A stretch of DNA of 64,000 nt from Ricordea florida. Lineage: Eukaryota; Cnidaria; Anthozoa; Corallimorpharia; Ricordeidae. Numbering within the stretch: the first letter of the stretch is position 1; the number at the start of each line of letters is the position of its first letter. Positions 12,062 through 34,663 of this stretch are shown here, piece by piece. The DNA is taken from contig OX453284.1 in assembly GCA_949710005.1 (NCBI GenBank), positions 4,866,001-4,930,000 of the forward strand, in the 5' to 3' direction. Both the position numbers and the translations under genes were made by a program. The notes under the pieces are model-generated. The model saw only the letters and a program-made list of their open reading frames with translations. It had not been told where the DNA came from and ran no database searches.

Positions 12062-13516
12062 CTACTGACCTAAAATGAGCTATGATTGGCTTATAGTTCC
12101 CAACGGCAGTTATAAACCAATCATAAATATCGTTGCTTGCCCCAACGACCCCAGCATTCCTCCGGTTTTGCATGCTGGTTCTCAGTCTCCTTCACGTTCC
12201 CAGAGTGCCCTACAAAAAATGCAAATAGCAAATTAGTTTTATGGAGGTTAAGAATTTAGCATTTTTAGCGAAAGCTTTGACTCGATGATAACTTGACTGA
12301 ATTAAATACCAGGAGATCACACTTTTAACCGTGAAACTTTGGCTTACGGGTCAAAAACTATTTAAAATCACGGTAATGGCAGCTAGAAAGCAGGGAAAAT
12401 GGGAGACATTCGGCAACAACACTCATTCAGTTGGGAGATGACGCTTGTTTGACTGCGATTACTTGCGATCAGCGGTGAGAGCGACCGAGAGAAAGGAGTT
12501 AGCGCACGCGCAGTGCGCAGAGGGGTTCTCGCGCGTTCATCCCTTTGAAGAAATAGGAGAAAATTGAGGGATCCTCACATTCTACAGTTTTTTTTTACAA
12601 AGTACTTACCTTATGTACTGAGCCAATTAAGTCCATAACTACCTTAATAATTGTAATTAATTTAAATCTAAGTATTTCTTACATTTATGTAAAATTAAAA
12701 CTACTCTTTTTTCGACTGGCAACTTAAATAACTACAGGTTTATCACTAATGGCCACCAGCGGACGAATAAAATCCATTCGAGATTTTGTTGGTTTGTAAC
12801 GTCGCAACCTGGAAAGTATAAAAAAGGAACTCCGTTGAGGAGGTAGCATTGAAATACAAGGCCAATGCACCAGCTCTAAATAACTAGACTTACGAGAAAC
12901 AGGATAAGCTACTTTATGTAGACATTTCTTGCATAACCTGAGTAACTACAGGGCCAGACAGGGACGATGAAAAGTTCTCTGGCGAATCGAATCGGGAGTA
13001 TAAGAAAGGAAAAATTCGTTTCAGCACTTAAGTGGATGTTTCTTGCACACTCTGAGTGCCTACATAGCTTGGGACGATGGTACCTCCAGGGATAAAAATT
13101 GGCGGTCGCACGGTCGCCAGTGGCGAGTTAAAACTGACCAGGGCTACCAAAAGTTAAGATTTGAACGCCCGATGTGTGGCTATGCCACAGAATTTCGAAA
13201 AGTTGCTATATACGTTTTGCGAACTACAAAGTTAAAAATAAAACTCAATATGTAGTTTAATTGGACTACCTTTCTCTTCGTTTCTTTGCTTGGACTCTAA
13301 TATCCATTTTAGTGAATTTAGTGAAGCGGAAATTCCGATCCGTTTTAACAGTGATTTCAAAAGCGATCCACATTCACAACATATAGACGCCATTTTAATT
13401 ATGTGATTGCCACGTGACTCTCACAAGAAAATCGAGGGCTACTTCATTTTGAGATGAGCCACTAAGAATTCAAGGAGTTAATTTTTAGCCCTGTACCTCT
13501 GTACGTTTACAGTCGG
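12062..13516. other. Intergenic between TTC8 and TTBK, nothing coding recognised
   Basis: I see no supported gene. Segments near 12923-12975 and 13035-13085 resemble each other (TTTCTTGCA, CTGAGT, GGGACGATG), suggesting a degenerate repeat of about 112 bp. Part of the right end is probably the TTBK 3' UTR. Confidence 0.4.
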
Positions 13517-24416
<10,900 letters not shown>

Positions 24417-24806
24417 TAGCTACCTTCCCTTAATGAAGCTAAAACCGAGTAAAAACATTGGTGATTGAAGCGAAGAGATAATTACCGTTGCCTTCAACTA
24501 CTTTTGAAATATGTCAGACTTTATAAAGCTATAAACACGGCATGTTTCTACCGTCTTTAATTTGTGAAAATCGAATCTATTAACCCTACGCCGACGACGA
24601 AAGTAGAGGTCCGTTGGAAAGCGGAAGAGCCAGCGGTTCATGCAGATTTCTACTCAGCGGGTAAAAAAATAAATGATTTGAGCCCACTATAAGAATTACT
24701 TTTAAGCGGCTTAACAAAATGCCGAAGGATTTCATATTTCTTACAGACACAGCGAGATATTCTTATTTTATTTCCAGCGCTAGGAGAAATTTACAGCTGT
24801 AGGAGT
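24417..24806. promoter_or_regulatory. Short bidirectional promoter, array copy 1
   Basis: Only 390 bp separate the TTBK ATG (minus, 24416) and the ABCC10 ATG (plus, 24807), so both 5' UTRs and any shared promoter lie here. No convincing TATA box is placed. It lacks the insertion of about 540 bp found at the matching point in copies 2-4, so it probably keeps the ancestral spacing. Promoter function is inferred from gene geometry. Confidence 0.6.
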
Positions 24807-26051
24807 ATGGGGAATTTACAAGACTTTTGTGGCCTTAAAAATGGAACTTTTACCGTGTTGCACGCCAACGATTTTGGAGAGTGTTTCCAGCAGTTATGTT
24901 TGGTGTCTCCAGTAAATGTTTTATTAGCTTGTTCTAGTTTATTGTTCGCATCAAGAAAGATCTATGCCTTGCATCTGCTGGACCCTCCTCCTTCTTTCAT
25001 ATTTTCAAAAATTCATGCATTTATCTGCGTTTTGATCAGTTTGGAGTTGATTATTGAAGTTCCTTGCTCCTGGCTTGTACAATCGTACCATCCTGCGGTT
25101 TATCTTCTGTCTTCTTCTCTCGTCGCGCTGGCGTGGACCTTAAATGCCCTTGCACTGTGGAGAAGCAGACACTACCTTCTATTCAAAAGATGTTTTACTT
25201 CGTTTCATGTCTTGGTTGTCATTCTGACTTGTTTGGTGACAGGAACGCAAGTTTACTCAGTCGTTGTGAGGGCAAGAACTATTGGATTTTATTCATTACA
25301 GATCAACGAGTACGGAACAATCTCTAGAATGTCTATTCAAGTGTTATTTATAATATTTCTAATCATGTCGTGTTTTGTAGTCCATGGTGGGAAAACGTTT
25401 GACATTCTTTCTTCCACTGGAATTCAGGAGAGTCCAGAAAGAAATATGTTGCTAAGATCAGCGACATTTTGCAGTAGTATTGATCAGTGCGTAACCAGTG
25501 ACCTTGGTGTTGCTGAGGATAATTCCAACTTCCTTTCTAAATTAACATTCTGGTGGGTAAGACCATTGCTGTTGAAAGGTTACCATGGTGAACTTCAGCA
25601 TGCCGAAGATATATTTTTACTTCCTCAAAGTTTGTCCACAAGGAAAATAAAGTGGTTATTTTCAAATAAGTTATATAGTTTGGTTTTGGACAGCAAGAGT
25701 AATAAAGGTTTGGAGGAAAGCAACACAAGTGATTCTGCATACGCTGCTAACAAGTTTCTACCAGGAGTGCAAAGAAGCAGTTCAGATCAAAGTTTTAGGA
25801 AATACTCTTCAGTAAGAAGAAATGAAAGTGCCAGTAGTTACAGTACAGAACCTTCAGAAAATCTAAAAGACAATTATTCTAACAAGGCCCCGAATGAGTC
25901 ACCCAAACAAAGATCTCTTCTTAGTGCTCTTCGTCATTCATTTGGCATGCAGTATTACTCTGTGGGGGTTCTCAAATTAACTGGAGATGGCCTTAGTTTT
26001 GCTGGTCCACTCTTATTACATTCATTGGTGTCCTTCATGGAGAACAGACAG
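24807..26051 (+). CDS. ABCC10: ABCC10 exon 1, copy 1 (divergent, distal)
   Basis: This open exon of 415 codons ends at CAG|GTATGA. It begins MGNLQDFCGLKNGTFTVLHA and encodes the N-terminal membrane domain (several hydrophobic helices, residues 30-210), a linker with FLSKLTFWWVRPLLLKGYHG, a Ser-rich segment, and the first helix of the transporter core (GVLKLTGDGLSFAGPLLLHS). It differs from copies 2-4 by roughly 20 substitutions and small indels, all in frame, for example HANDFGE against HGNDFGK. Its donor is intact, so it could splice to exon 2 at 46004, skipping the later copies because first exons have no acceptor. It may instead be an unused relic; only transcripts can say. Confidence 0.85.
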
Positions 26052-26539
26052 GTATGATAATATAGAAGGTTGACAAATTGAAGTTAGTTGATATCTTCTT
26101 CATGCCCTCTGGCACATAAGGCCTTAACAGAGCTTTTCGACTTTTCTCTTTTTGCTGTGACAGCTCTAGTTCTTCTCTCCACCCACATTTTCCATTCTGC
26201 TTTCCCACTCTCCCTCTCTACTGTTCTCCTCTTCTCACATTAAAGTGGTAAGTCATAAACTTTCAAAGCCAAGGACTCTATGAAAAGAAGAAAATCATTT
26301 GCAGAACGAGTGTTCAGTTAGAGCAGACTGGAAAACCAGTAAATGTGATAATAGTATAGTTTGGAGTAAAAGATAATTATTTCGTGACATAGCTTTGTCC
26401 AGTAAATTACAATGCCTCAGTGATCAAGAAGACACAAACAGTAGCTTAAATGTGATTGGATGATAGTCTTTTCATGAAGTATGCAGTCAAATTGTGAAAA
26501 GTGGCTAAATCTTTGGGCTTTGTGTTTTAAGAGACTTGA

Positions 26540-27110
26540 ATCTTATTTTATTTTTATTCATTTATTTTCTCAACATTAATTATACAGATCTTTGTTAACA
26601 TACAATACAAATTAAAGATAAATTAACAATTAAAATAAATATAAAAAATACAACATCTGAATAATTAGGTCAGTTTATACAGAATACAAAGATTCCTTAT
26701 AAAAATGAACTGCCTTAATTTAGCTCAAACAGTATAAGGTATCATAACAATATATCACTAATTAATTAATTAATTAATTATAAAAATGTCTCCTTATTGT
26801 TGATGTATTGTGGTAGGCAATTCCACAGGTCTACAATACAATTTAAAAAGGAAAACTTGAAAACATTAGTTTTAAAAAGGCCCTTCACCAGCATAGCTTT
26901 ACTGCTACTGATGTTATATTTGGGTGTCTTAGAATTTACATATGACAAAAGATTAAAATCTGTATAACCTGTCAGGCATTTAAAGAAAAACCAAAGATCC
27001 AATATCTCTATTCTATATTCTAAAGGTAAAAGTTTTAGTTTGACAAGTCTCTCAGGATAACATAAGTCAGTTTTCAGGATGAATTTAGTTGCATATCTTT
27101 GAACACGCCC
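26540..27110 (-). mobile_element. LINE 3' end, array copy 1, truncated at unit junction
   Basis: On the minus strand the sequence encodes the C-terminal end of a LINE reverse transcriptase: YATKFILKTDLCYPERL, then LLPLEYRIEILDLWFFFKCL, then FLNCIVDLWNCLPQYINN. A 3' tail with AAATAAATGAATAAA-like sequence follows. It is cut at its 5' side exactly at the array junction. Family is probably CR1/L2/jockey-like, not resolved further. Confidence 0.7.
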
Positions 27111-28492
27111 ATCTAATTTACAGTTGTGATAATCTTAGTCAAAGGAGCAAAAGAAGGCGATACTTGTTTTAATTATGACTGAGAACGCAACAGACACAAA
27201 AGTCTTAAGACTTCAAAAAATAAACTGAAACAAGACTGGACATTGACTATACATATTAAACGGTCTTCTTATTTGCCACAGGGTAAAACAAAATTAATAC
27301 ATATTACAGCATATTACTAGCAAATCCTGTCACTCAAAGTAACAAATTGCAATGCAATACCATTAAACAGAAACAGTCACTCAAGTAAAATCCTATGACT
27401 TTGCATGACTCTGGAATGTGGTTTTATTTTAAGGCAAGCTATTCAGATATTTGCATAGAAAGAAAAAAAACACATGGTAACTAGATTGGCTTAAGTTGAC
27501 CTTGATACATTTCTAGCCACTTAAGTGATTTCTTCTTGAAAATGTTTGAAATATTATTACTTTGGCTGATTAATCAGACAGTATCTTGACATGAAAGATT
27601 GCCAAAATGTACCCAAATGAATGTTAAGTTTGCTAAAACTATACCTTTATCTTTCAAGAGATTGAAAGTCTAATTTGAACATGCACTTTTTACTTTGTAT
27701 GACTTGCATGTTTTTTGGCTTTCAGAACAATCCTGATTGACTGTCACATATTGTAACAGATTTACAAGGATATGAGTTATATCTGTTTCCTTGCTGTCAG
27801 CTAAAGAATTCAGATATGAAGTGGTATTCCTAGTGAAAGTGTCTCTAGAGGAAACTTAAAGGCAGTAATTTTACAGACATGACCAAAACTTACAGTGTAG
27901 AGGAACAACTTTTTAAATGACCCAGCTTGTATGCTTATAGAAAGAATACAATAGCACTGAGCTCAAAACTATTTATGGCAAAGGATGAATTTTAATTATG
28001 TTTACCTGAATTATTTTGGAACTACTTAAAATATCAATGCCATTAGAAGACTGACAAACTCAGTGGAAGCAGTAAAAATTTGTTGGTTTTACACAAAATA
28101 GAACTACCTCGATACCACTGTTCTTGGCAATGCAGATTGCTAATCCACTCTCAAATGTTGGTGGCCTTGGCTTCTTAAACCCCATGCTTTGATTAACCTT
28201 GGTTCAACATTTTACCACGATATTTGTTTGCTGGAGAGCCCGCGGCCGGCTATGCAATGCACGCACGCAAAACTAACGTGTCAAGCAGTTCTTTGCATGA
28301 TTCAAGCCTGAAAGTACGTATCTGACTTTCACAGCGCAAAATAACAAACTAAAATTCTTTTCCTTCGTTTGATCCCGAGCCCACAGTTGCAAGTGGACCA
28401 CGCTGAGCTCTGAAGGGAGGATTTCGTTATTTCCCCAAGTTCACATCTAATTACCGGTTACACAACACATACAGCTCAGTGAACCTACTCAC

Positions 28493-29628
28493 CAAAACCA
28501 CCACCGCCAATCTTCTTTTCCTATAATCGCAACAGAAACATACATCGTTTATGCTACAAATGTGACAAGCTATTCAATAAGGCTACAACACGCAGCATAA
28601 CTGTACAGCAATGTACAGTTAAAAAAAGCTACGTTACTTCCTGCAAACCACATTTCAACGACTGCTTTTAAAGTCGTCGTTGTAAATTAAACTAGTCTGC
28701 GCCGTCGACTACTTGGTCGGTTTCTATTCAATGCTGGAAAAAAGGCTAGTTATCAAGAACGAAAAACACTCATTTTGTTAACAAAGGATGCTCTGACAAG
28801 TGCTTTGTTTATATCGGATAGAGCAGTTAATGTTTAGATGTGTCAATAACCACAATTCGCGAAAAAATGGCGGAGTAAAGAACATCATTCCCTCGGCTGG
28901 TTTCTTTGCGACTACAACGGAAACGGTGATGAAACCGTTCGAGTTTGAGTAGGCTATTCCTCACTGAGTTTTGGTATGATGATTAATCAGACAGGCACGC
29001 GATCAGTCTTGAACCACTCTTGCTACGCAAATGACTTCCTTGAAAATGATTTTGGTAAGATTTCCACACAGGTCCCTACTCATTATGCATGCTGAAGCTG
29101 TCTTGTCTGGTGTAATGCACGTGCAAATATTTCTTGTGTTCGAAGAACGAAATAGTATAGTTACAGAATGCATCATGAAGTAGGGACCTGTACGGAAATC
29201 TTACCATGATTTTCTACGCGTCTACATATCTTACAAGATCCAAGCGAACTGTATTCCGACTTTACTACGTTAACTACGCGCAAATGCTCAGGTTTGATAA
29301 CGAAGCTAATAAATAGTGTGAGCTTTATACGGTGAGGTCTTCTCAGCTGTTTTAACAAAACATTTGCGTAAATTTAAATACAACACCGCGATTTCGCCAA
29401 CAACTTTTAAATTGCGAAACAAAACAGACAGGCTAGTGCATAACAGCGGAACTGCGGTAGAAAAACGAAGTTGATTCGAGGTTTATCGAACGTTAAGATT
29501 CGTGGCATATATAATTCTCTTCTTTCAGTCATAAGGTTTATAGTATATACGAAAAAAGTACAACATTTAGTACTTACTATCTTCCATCGCTGTCTGACCA
29601 AATCGCCCGGCGAAAGAAGATCCGCCAT
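28493..29628 (-). CDS. TTBK: TTBK exons 1-2, array copy 2
   Basis: Exon 1 (29578-29628) encodes MADLLSPGDLVRQRWKI and ends at a GTAAGT donor. Exon 2 (28493-28520, 28 nt) encodes EKKIGGGGFG, the glycine-rich loop, with AG acceptor and GT donor intact. The only residue change from copy 1 is S7P. The copy has no kinase body of its own, so a protein would need splicing over copy 1 to exon 3 at 21757. Because exon 2 is not a multiple of three, including a second exon 2 would shift the frame. Confidence 0.85.
29054..29205. mobile_element. 152-bp fold-back element with 8-bp target duplication, array copy 2
   Basis: The ends are GGTAAGATTTCC and its exact inverse GGAAATCTTACC. The flanks are ATGATTTT on both sides (29046-29053 and 29206-29213). 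Copy 1 of the array has the empty site near 23988-24001. An 8-bp duplication fits hAT-type non-autonomous elements. It lies in TTBK intron 1. Confidence 0.85.
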
Positions 29629-30584
29629 TAGCTACCTTCCCTTAATGAAGCTAAAACCGAGTAAAAACATTGGTGATTGAAGCGAAGAGATAATTACCGT
29701 TGCCTTCAACTACTTTTGAAATATGTCAGACTTTATAAAGCTATAAACACGGCATGTTTCTACCGTCTTTAATTTGTGAAAATCGAATCTATTATCCCTA
29801 CGCCGACGACGAAAGTAGAGGTCCGTTGGATATGGGGCGCCGTTTGTAAATTAATTATTTGACCTATTTTGGGAGGGATTTACTTATAATTTACTTCCTT
29901 TATTTATGATAATTTAGCTCGGCGGTTAAATTATCATAAATAACCATTTTTACTCAAATTGGTTATTTCATATAACCAAGTTTGTTTCCATTGGTTATTT
30001 GATAAAAACCGATCTAGTTTCTCACTGGTTATGTGATATAGCAATATTGTGTTTTTGGTTATTTGATAAAATCATTTTATGCGCCGTTTCATGAAAGTGG
30101 TTATTTGAAATAAGCAAAGTGTCAGGATGTTTGACACTATCCAGATTTGTCGCTAGCATTGGTGACTTTGTTGACCCACATATTGATCACGCAACTTTGA
30201 AACGATGGATTATTCAAGATCTTGGCGGGATCTACAAAGACTACCAATTGCACTCGCCCTGCGGGTTCGTGCAATTTGGTTAGCCTTTGAAAAATTTACT
30301 CGTGCTGATTTATCCCAAATTGCACGAGACAAATCATGTGATTACCTCCGTGATTACCTATACAAACGGCACGGAAAGCGGAAGAGCCAGCGGTTCATGC
30401 AAATTATTACTCAGCGGGTAAAAAGCAAGTAAATGATTTGAGTCCACTCTGTCGTCCACTATAAGAATTGCTTGTAAGCGGCTTCACAAAATGGCGAAGG
30501 ATTTGATGTTTCTTACAGCGAGAGACACAACGAGATATTCTTATTTTCTTTCCCGCGCTAGGAGAAATTTACAGCTGTAGGAGT
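29629..30584. promoter_or_regulatory. Bidirectional promoter with insertion of about 540 bp, array copy 2
   Basis: The gap between the two ATGs is 956 bp here against 390 bp in copy 1. The extra DNA (29831-30372) sits almost midway, about 200 bp from each start codon, with a possible 3-bp duplication GGA. It contains repeated GGTTATTTGATA-like words, short inverted ends (GCGCCGTTTGTA / TACAAACGGCAC) and a palindromic GTGCAATTTGG / CCAAATTGCAC part. The 75-codon frame inside (30205-30432) has no recognisable domain. Effects on transcription are unknown. Confidence 0.6.
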
Positions 30585-31838
30585 ATGGGGAACTTACAAG
30601 ACTTTTGTGGCCTTAAAAATGGAACTTTTACCGTGTTGCACGGCAACGATTTTGGAAAGTGTTTCCAGCAGTTATGTTTGGTGTCTCCAGTAAATGTTTT
30701 ATTAGCTTGTTCTAGTTTATTGTTCGCATCAAGAAAGATCTATGCCTTGCATCTGCTGGATCCTCCTTCTTCTTTCATATTTTCAAAAATTCATGCATTG
30801 ATCTGCGTTTTGATCAGTTTGGAGTTGATTATTGAAGTTCCTTGCTCCTGGCTTGTACAATCGTACCATCCTGCGGTTTATCTTCTGTCTTCTTCTCTCG
30901 TTGCGCTGGCTTGGACCCTAAATGCCCTTGCACTGTGGAGAAGCAGACACTACCTTCTATTCAGAAGATGTTATACTTCGTTTCATGTCTTGGTTGTCAT
31001 TCTGACTTGTTTGGTGACAGGAACGCAAGTTTACTCAGTCGTTGTGAGGGCAAGAACTATTGGATTTTACTCATTACAGATCAACGAGTACGGGACAATC
31101 TCCAGAATGTCTATTCAAGTGTTATTTATAATATTTCTAATCATGTCGTGTTTTGTAGTCCATGGTGGAAGAACTTTGGACATTCTTTCTTCCACTGGAA
31201 TTCAGAAGAGTCCAGAAAGAAATATGTTGCTAAGATCAGCATCAAGAGCTACATTTTACAGTAGCATTCAGTGCGTAACCAATGACCTTGGTGTTGCTGA
31301 GGATAATTCCAACTTCCTTTCTAAATTAACATTCTGGTGGGTAAGACCATTGCTGTTGAAAGGTTACCATGGTGAACTTCAGCATGCCGAAGATATATTT
31401 TTACTTCCTCAAAGTTTGTCCACAAGGAAAATAAAGTGGTTATTTTCAAATAAGTTATATAGTTTGGTTTTGGACAGCAAGAGTAATGATGGTTTGGAGG
31501 AAAGCAACACAAGTGATTCTGCATACGCTGCTATCAAGTTTCTACCAGGAGTGCAAAGAAGCAGTTCAGATCAAAGTTTTAGGAAATACTCTTCAGTAAG
31601 AAGAAATGAAAGTGCCAGTAGTTACAGTACAGAACCTTCAGAAAATCTTAAAGACAGTAATTATTCTAACATGGCCCCAAATGAGTCACCCAAACAAAGA
31701 TCTCTCCTTAGTGCTCTTCATCATTCATTTGGCATGCAGTATTACTCTGTGGGGATTCTCAAATTAACTGGAGATGGCCTTAGTTTTGCTGGTCCACTCT
31801 TATTACATTCATTGGTGTCCTTCATGGAGAACAGACAG
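30585..31838 (+). CDS. ABCC10: ABCC10 exon 1, copy 2
   Basis: This open exon of 418 codons ends at CAG|GTATGA. Its protein is identical to copies 3 and 4 and roughly 95% identical to copy 1. It encodes the N-terminal membrane domain, linker and first core helix of the transporter. The donor is intact and no acceptor precedes it, so it can act only as a first exon for the exon at 46004. Confidence 0.88.
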
Positions 31839-31873
31839 GTATGATAATATAGCAGGTTGACAAATTGAAGTTA

Positions 31874-32254
31874 TGTAATGACATTCATTGATCATTGCAG
31901 TTATGTACACAACTTAAGCAGCTGTGAAATTAAAGCCTGACAAAAAAAAATTCAGGCCTGAATGGGATTCGAACCCATGACCTCTGCGATACCGGAGCAG
32001 TGCTCTACCAACTGAGCTATCAAGCCAACTGGGAGCTGGTCATATTGTGAGTTCATAATATACCCGTAGATGGAGAAGAATGATGCAAATGAATATATGA
32101 AAGACCTTATATTTGAACTGTGGAGTAATATGTAATGACATTAATTGAGCATTGCAGTTATGTACACAACTTAAGCAGCTGTGAAATTAAAGCCTGAAAA
32201 AAAAACTCAACTCAGGCCTGAACGGGATTCAAACCCATGACCTCTGCAATATCG
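31874..32254 (-). mobile_element. Dimeric tRNA-derived SINE with 7-bp target duplication, array copy 2
   Basis: A 381-bp insertion flanked by GAAGTTA on both sides (31867-31873 and 32255-32261) and absent from copy 1. On the minus strand it is a 5'-truncated SINE unit followed by a full unit. The full unit's head (31955-32026) folds as a 72-nt tRNA with every arm and a threonine-type GGT anticodon. Position 33 is C instead of the invariant T and one anticodon-stem pair is lost. It is therefore read as a SINE head and not a working tRNA gene. The body carries CAGCTGCTTAAGTTGTGTAC. Confidence 0.82.
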
Positions 32255-32712
32255 GAAGTTAGTTGATATCTTCTTCATGCCGTCTGGCAGATAAGGCCTC
32301 CACAGAGCTTTTCCACTTTTCTCTATTTGCTGTGACAGCTCTAGTTCTTCTCTCCACCCACAACTTCCATTCTGCTTTTCCCCTCTCCCTCTCTACTGTT
32401 CTCCTCTTCTCACATTAAAGTGGCAAGTCATAAACTGTTAAAATTAAGGACTCTATGAAAAGAAGAAAATTATTTACAGGAAGAGTGTTCAGTTCGAGCA
32501 GACTAGAAAACCAGCAAATGTGATAATAGTATAGTTTGGAGTCAAAGATAATTATTTCATGATATAGCTTTGTCCAGTAAATTACAATGCCTCAGTGATC
32601 AAGTAGACACAAACAGTAGCTTAAATGTGATTGGATGATAGTCTTTTCATGAAGTATGCAGTCAAATTGTGAAAAGTGGCTAAATCTTTGGGCTTTGTAT
32701 TGTAATAGACTT

Positions 32713-33281
32713 GAATCTTATTTTATTTTTATTCATTTATTTTCTCAACATTAATTATACAGATCTTTGTTAACATACAATACAAATTAAAGATAAATTA
32801 ACAATTAAAATAAATATAAAAAATACAACATCTGAATAATTAGGTCAGTTTATACAGAATACAAAGATTCCTTATAAAAATGAACTGCCTTAATTTAGCT
32901 CAAACAGTATAAGGTATCATAACAATATATCACTAATTAATTAATTAATTATAAAAATGTCTCCTTATTGTTGATGTATTGTGGTAGGCAATTCCACTGG
33001 TCTACAATACAATTTAAAAAGGAAAACTTGAAAACATTAGTTTTAAAAAGGCCCTTCACCAGCATAGCTTTACTGCTACTGATGTTATATTTGGGTGTCT
33101 TAGAATTTACATATGACAAAAGATTAAAATCTGTATAACCTGTCAGGCATTTAAAGAAAAACCAAAGATCCAATATCTCTATTCTATATTCTAAAGGTAA
33201 AAGTTTTAGTTTGACAAGTCTCTCAGGATAACATAAGTCAGTTTTCAGGATGAATTTAGTTGCATATCTTTGAACACGCCC
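32713..33281 (-). mobile_element. LINE 3' end, array copy 2, truncated at unit junction
   Basis: Same LINE fragment as at 26540-27110 with very few changes (VDQWNCLPQ for VDLWNCLPQ). It is cut at the junction with copy 3. Confidence 0.68.
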
Positions 33282-34663
33282 ATCTAATTTACAGTTGTGA
33301 TAATCTTAGTCAAAGGAGCAAAAGAAGGCGATACTTGTTTTAATTATGACTGAGAACGCAACAGACACAAAAGTCTTAAGACTTCAAAAAATAAACTGAA
33401 ACAAGACTGGACATTGACTATACATATTAAACGGTCTTCTTATTTGCCACAGGGTAAAACAAAATTAATACATATTACAGCATATTACTAGCAAATCCTG
33501 TCACTCAAAGTAAAAAATTGCAATGCAATACCATTAAACAGAAACAGTCACTCAAGTAAAATCCTATGACTTTGCATGACTCTGGAATGTGGTTTTATTT
33601 TAAGGCAAGCTATTCAGATATTTGCATAGAAAGAAAAAAAACACATGGTAACTAGATTGGCTTAAGTTGACCTTGATACATTTCTAGCCACTTAAGTGAT
33701 TTCTTCTTGAAAATGTTTGAAATATTATTACTTTGGCTGATTAATCAGACAGTATCTTGACATGAAAGATTGCCAAAATGTACCCAAATGAATGTTAAGT
33801 TTGCTAAAACTATACCTTTATCTTTCAAGAGATTGAAAGTCTAATTTGAACATGCACTTTTTACTTTGTATGACTTGCATGTTTTTTGGCTTTCAGAACA
33901 ATCCTGATTGACTGTCACATATTGTAACAGATTTACAAGGATATGAGTTATATCTGTTTCCTTGCTGTCAGCTAAAGAATTCAGATATGAAGTGGTATTC
34001 CTAGTGAAAGTGTCTCTAGAGGAAACTTAAAGGCAGTAATTTTACAGACATGACCAAAACTTACAGTGTAGAGGAACAACTTTTTAAATGACCCAGCTTG
34101 TATGCTTATAGAAAGAATACAATAGCACTGAGCTCAAAACTATTTATGGCAAAGGATGAATTTTAATTATGTTTACCTGAATTATTTTGGAACTACTTAA
34201 AATATCAATGCCATTAGAAGACTGACAAACTCAGTGGAAGCAGTAAAAATTTGTTGGTTTTACACAAAATAGAACTACCTCGATACCACTGTTCTTGGCA
34301 ATGCAGATTGCTAATCCACTCTCAAATGTTGGTGGCCTTGGCTTCTTAAACCCCATGCTTTGATTAACCTTGGTTCAACATTTTACCACGATATTTGTTT
34401 GCTGGAGAGCCCGCGGCCGGCTATGCAATGCACGCACGCAAAACTAACGTGTCAAGCAGTTCTTTGCATGATTCAAGCCTGAAAGTACGTATCTGACTTT
34501 CACAGCGCAAAATAACAAACTAAAATTCTTTTCCTTCGTTTGATCCCGAGCCCACAGTTGCAAGTGGACCACGCTGAGCTCTGAAGGGAGGATTTCGTTA
34601 TTTCCCCAAGTTCACATCTAATTACCGGTTACACAACACATACAGCTCAGTGAACCTACTCAC

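Noticed and set aside
13043..13255. 70-codon frame upstream of the TTBK stop
   Set aside because: No family resemblance, and it overlaps a degenerate repeat; not supported as a gene.
26778..27002. Small host gene on minus strand (DLWFFFKCLTGY...)
   Set aside because: It matches the C-terminal end of LINE reverse transcriptases and is truncated at the array junction.
30205..30432. 75-codon frame in the promoter insertion (repeated at 36376 and 42559)
   Set aside because: It overlaps palindromic repeat sequence, has no known domain, and is open simply because copies 2-4 are nearly identical.
30842..31264. 140-codon frame inside ABCC10 exon 1 (repeated at 37013 and 43196)
   Set aside because: It is an out-of-frame shadow of the ABCC10 coding exon and is truncated in the divergent copy 1.
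31955..32026. Functional tRNA-Thr gene (and its copies at 38126 and 44309)
   Set aside because: Position 33 is C, an anticodon-stem pair is lost, and the sequence is the head of a SINE with a target duplication.
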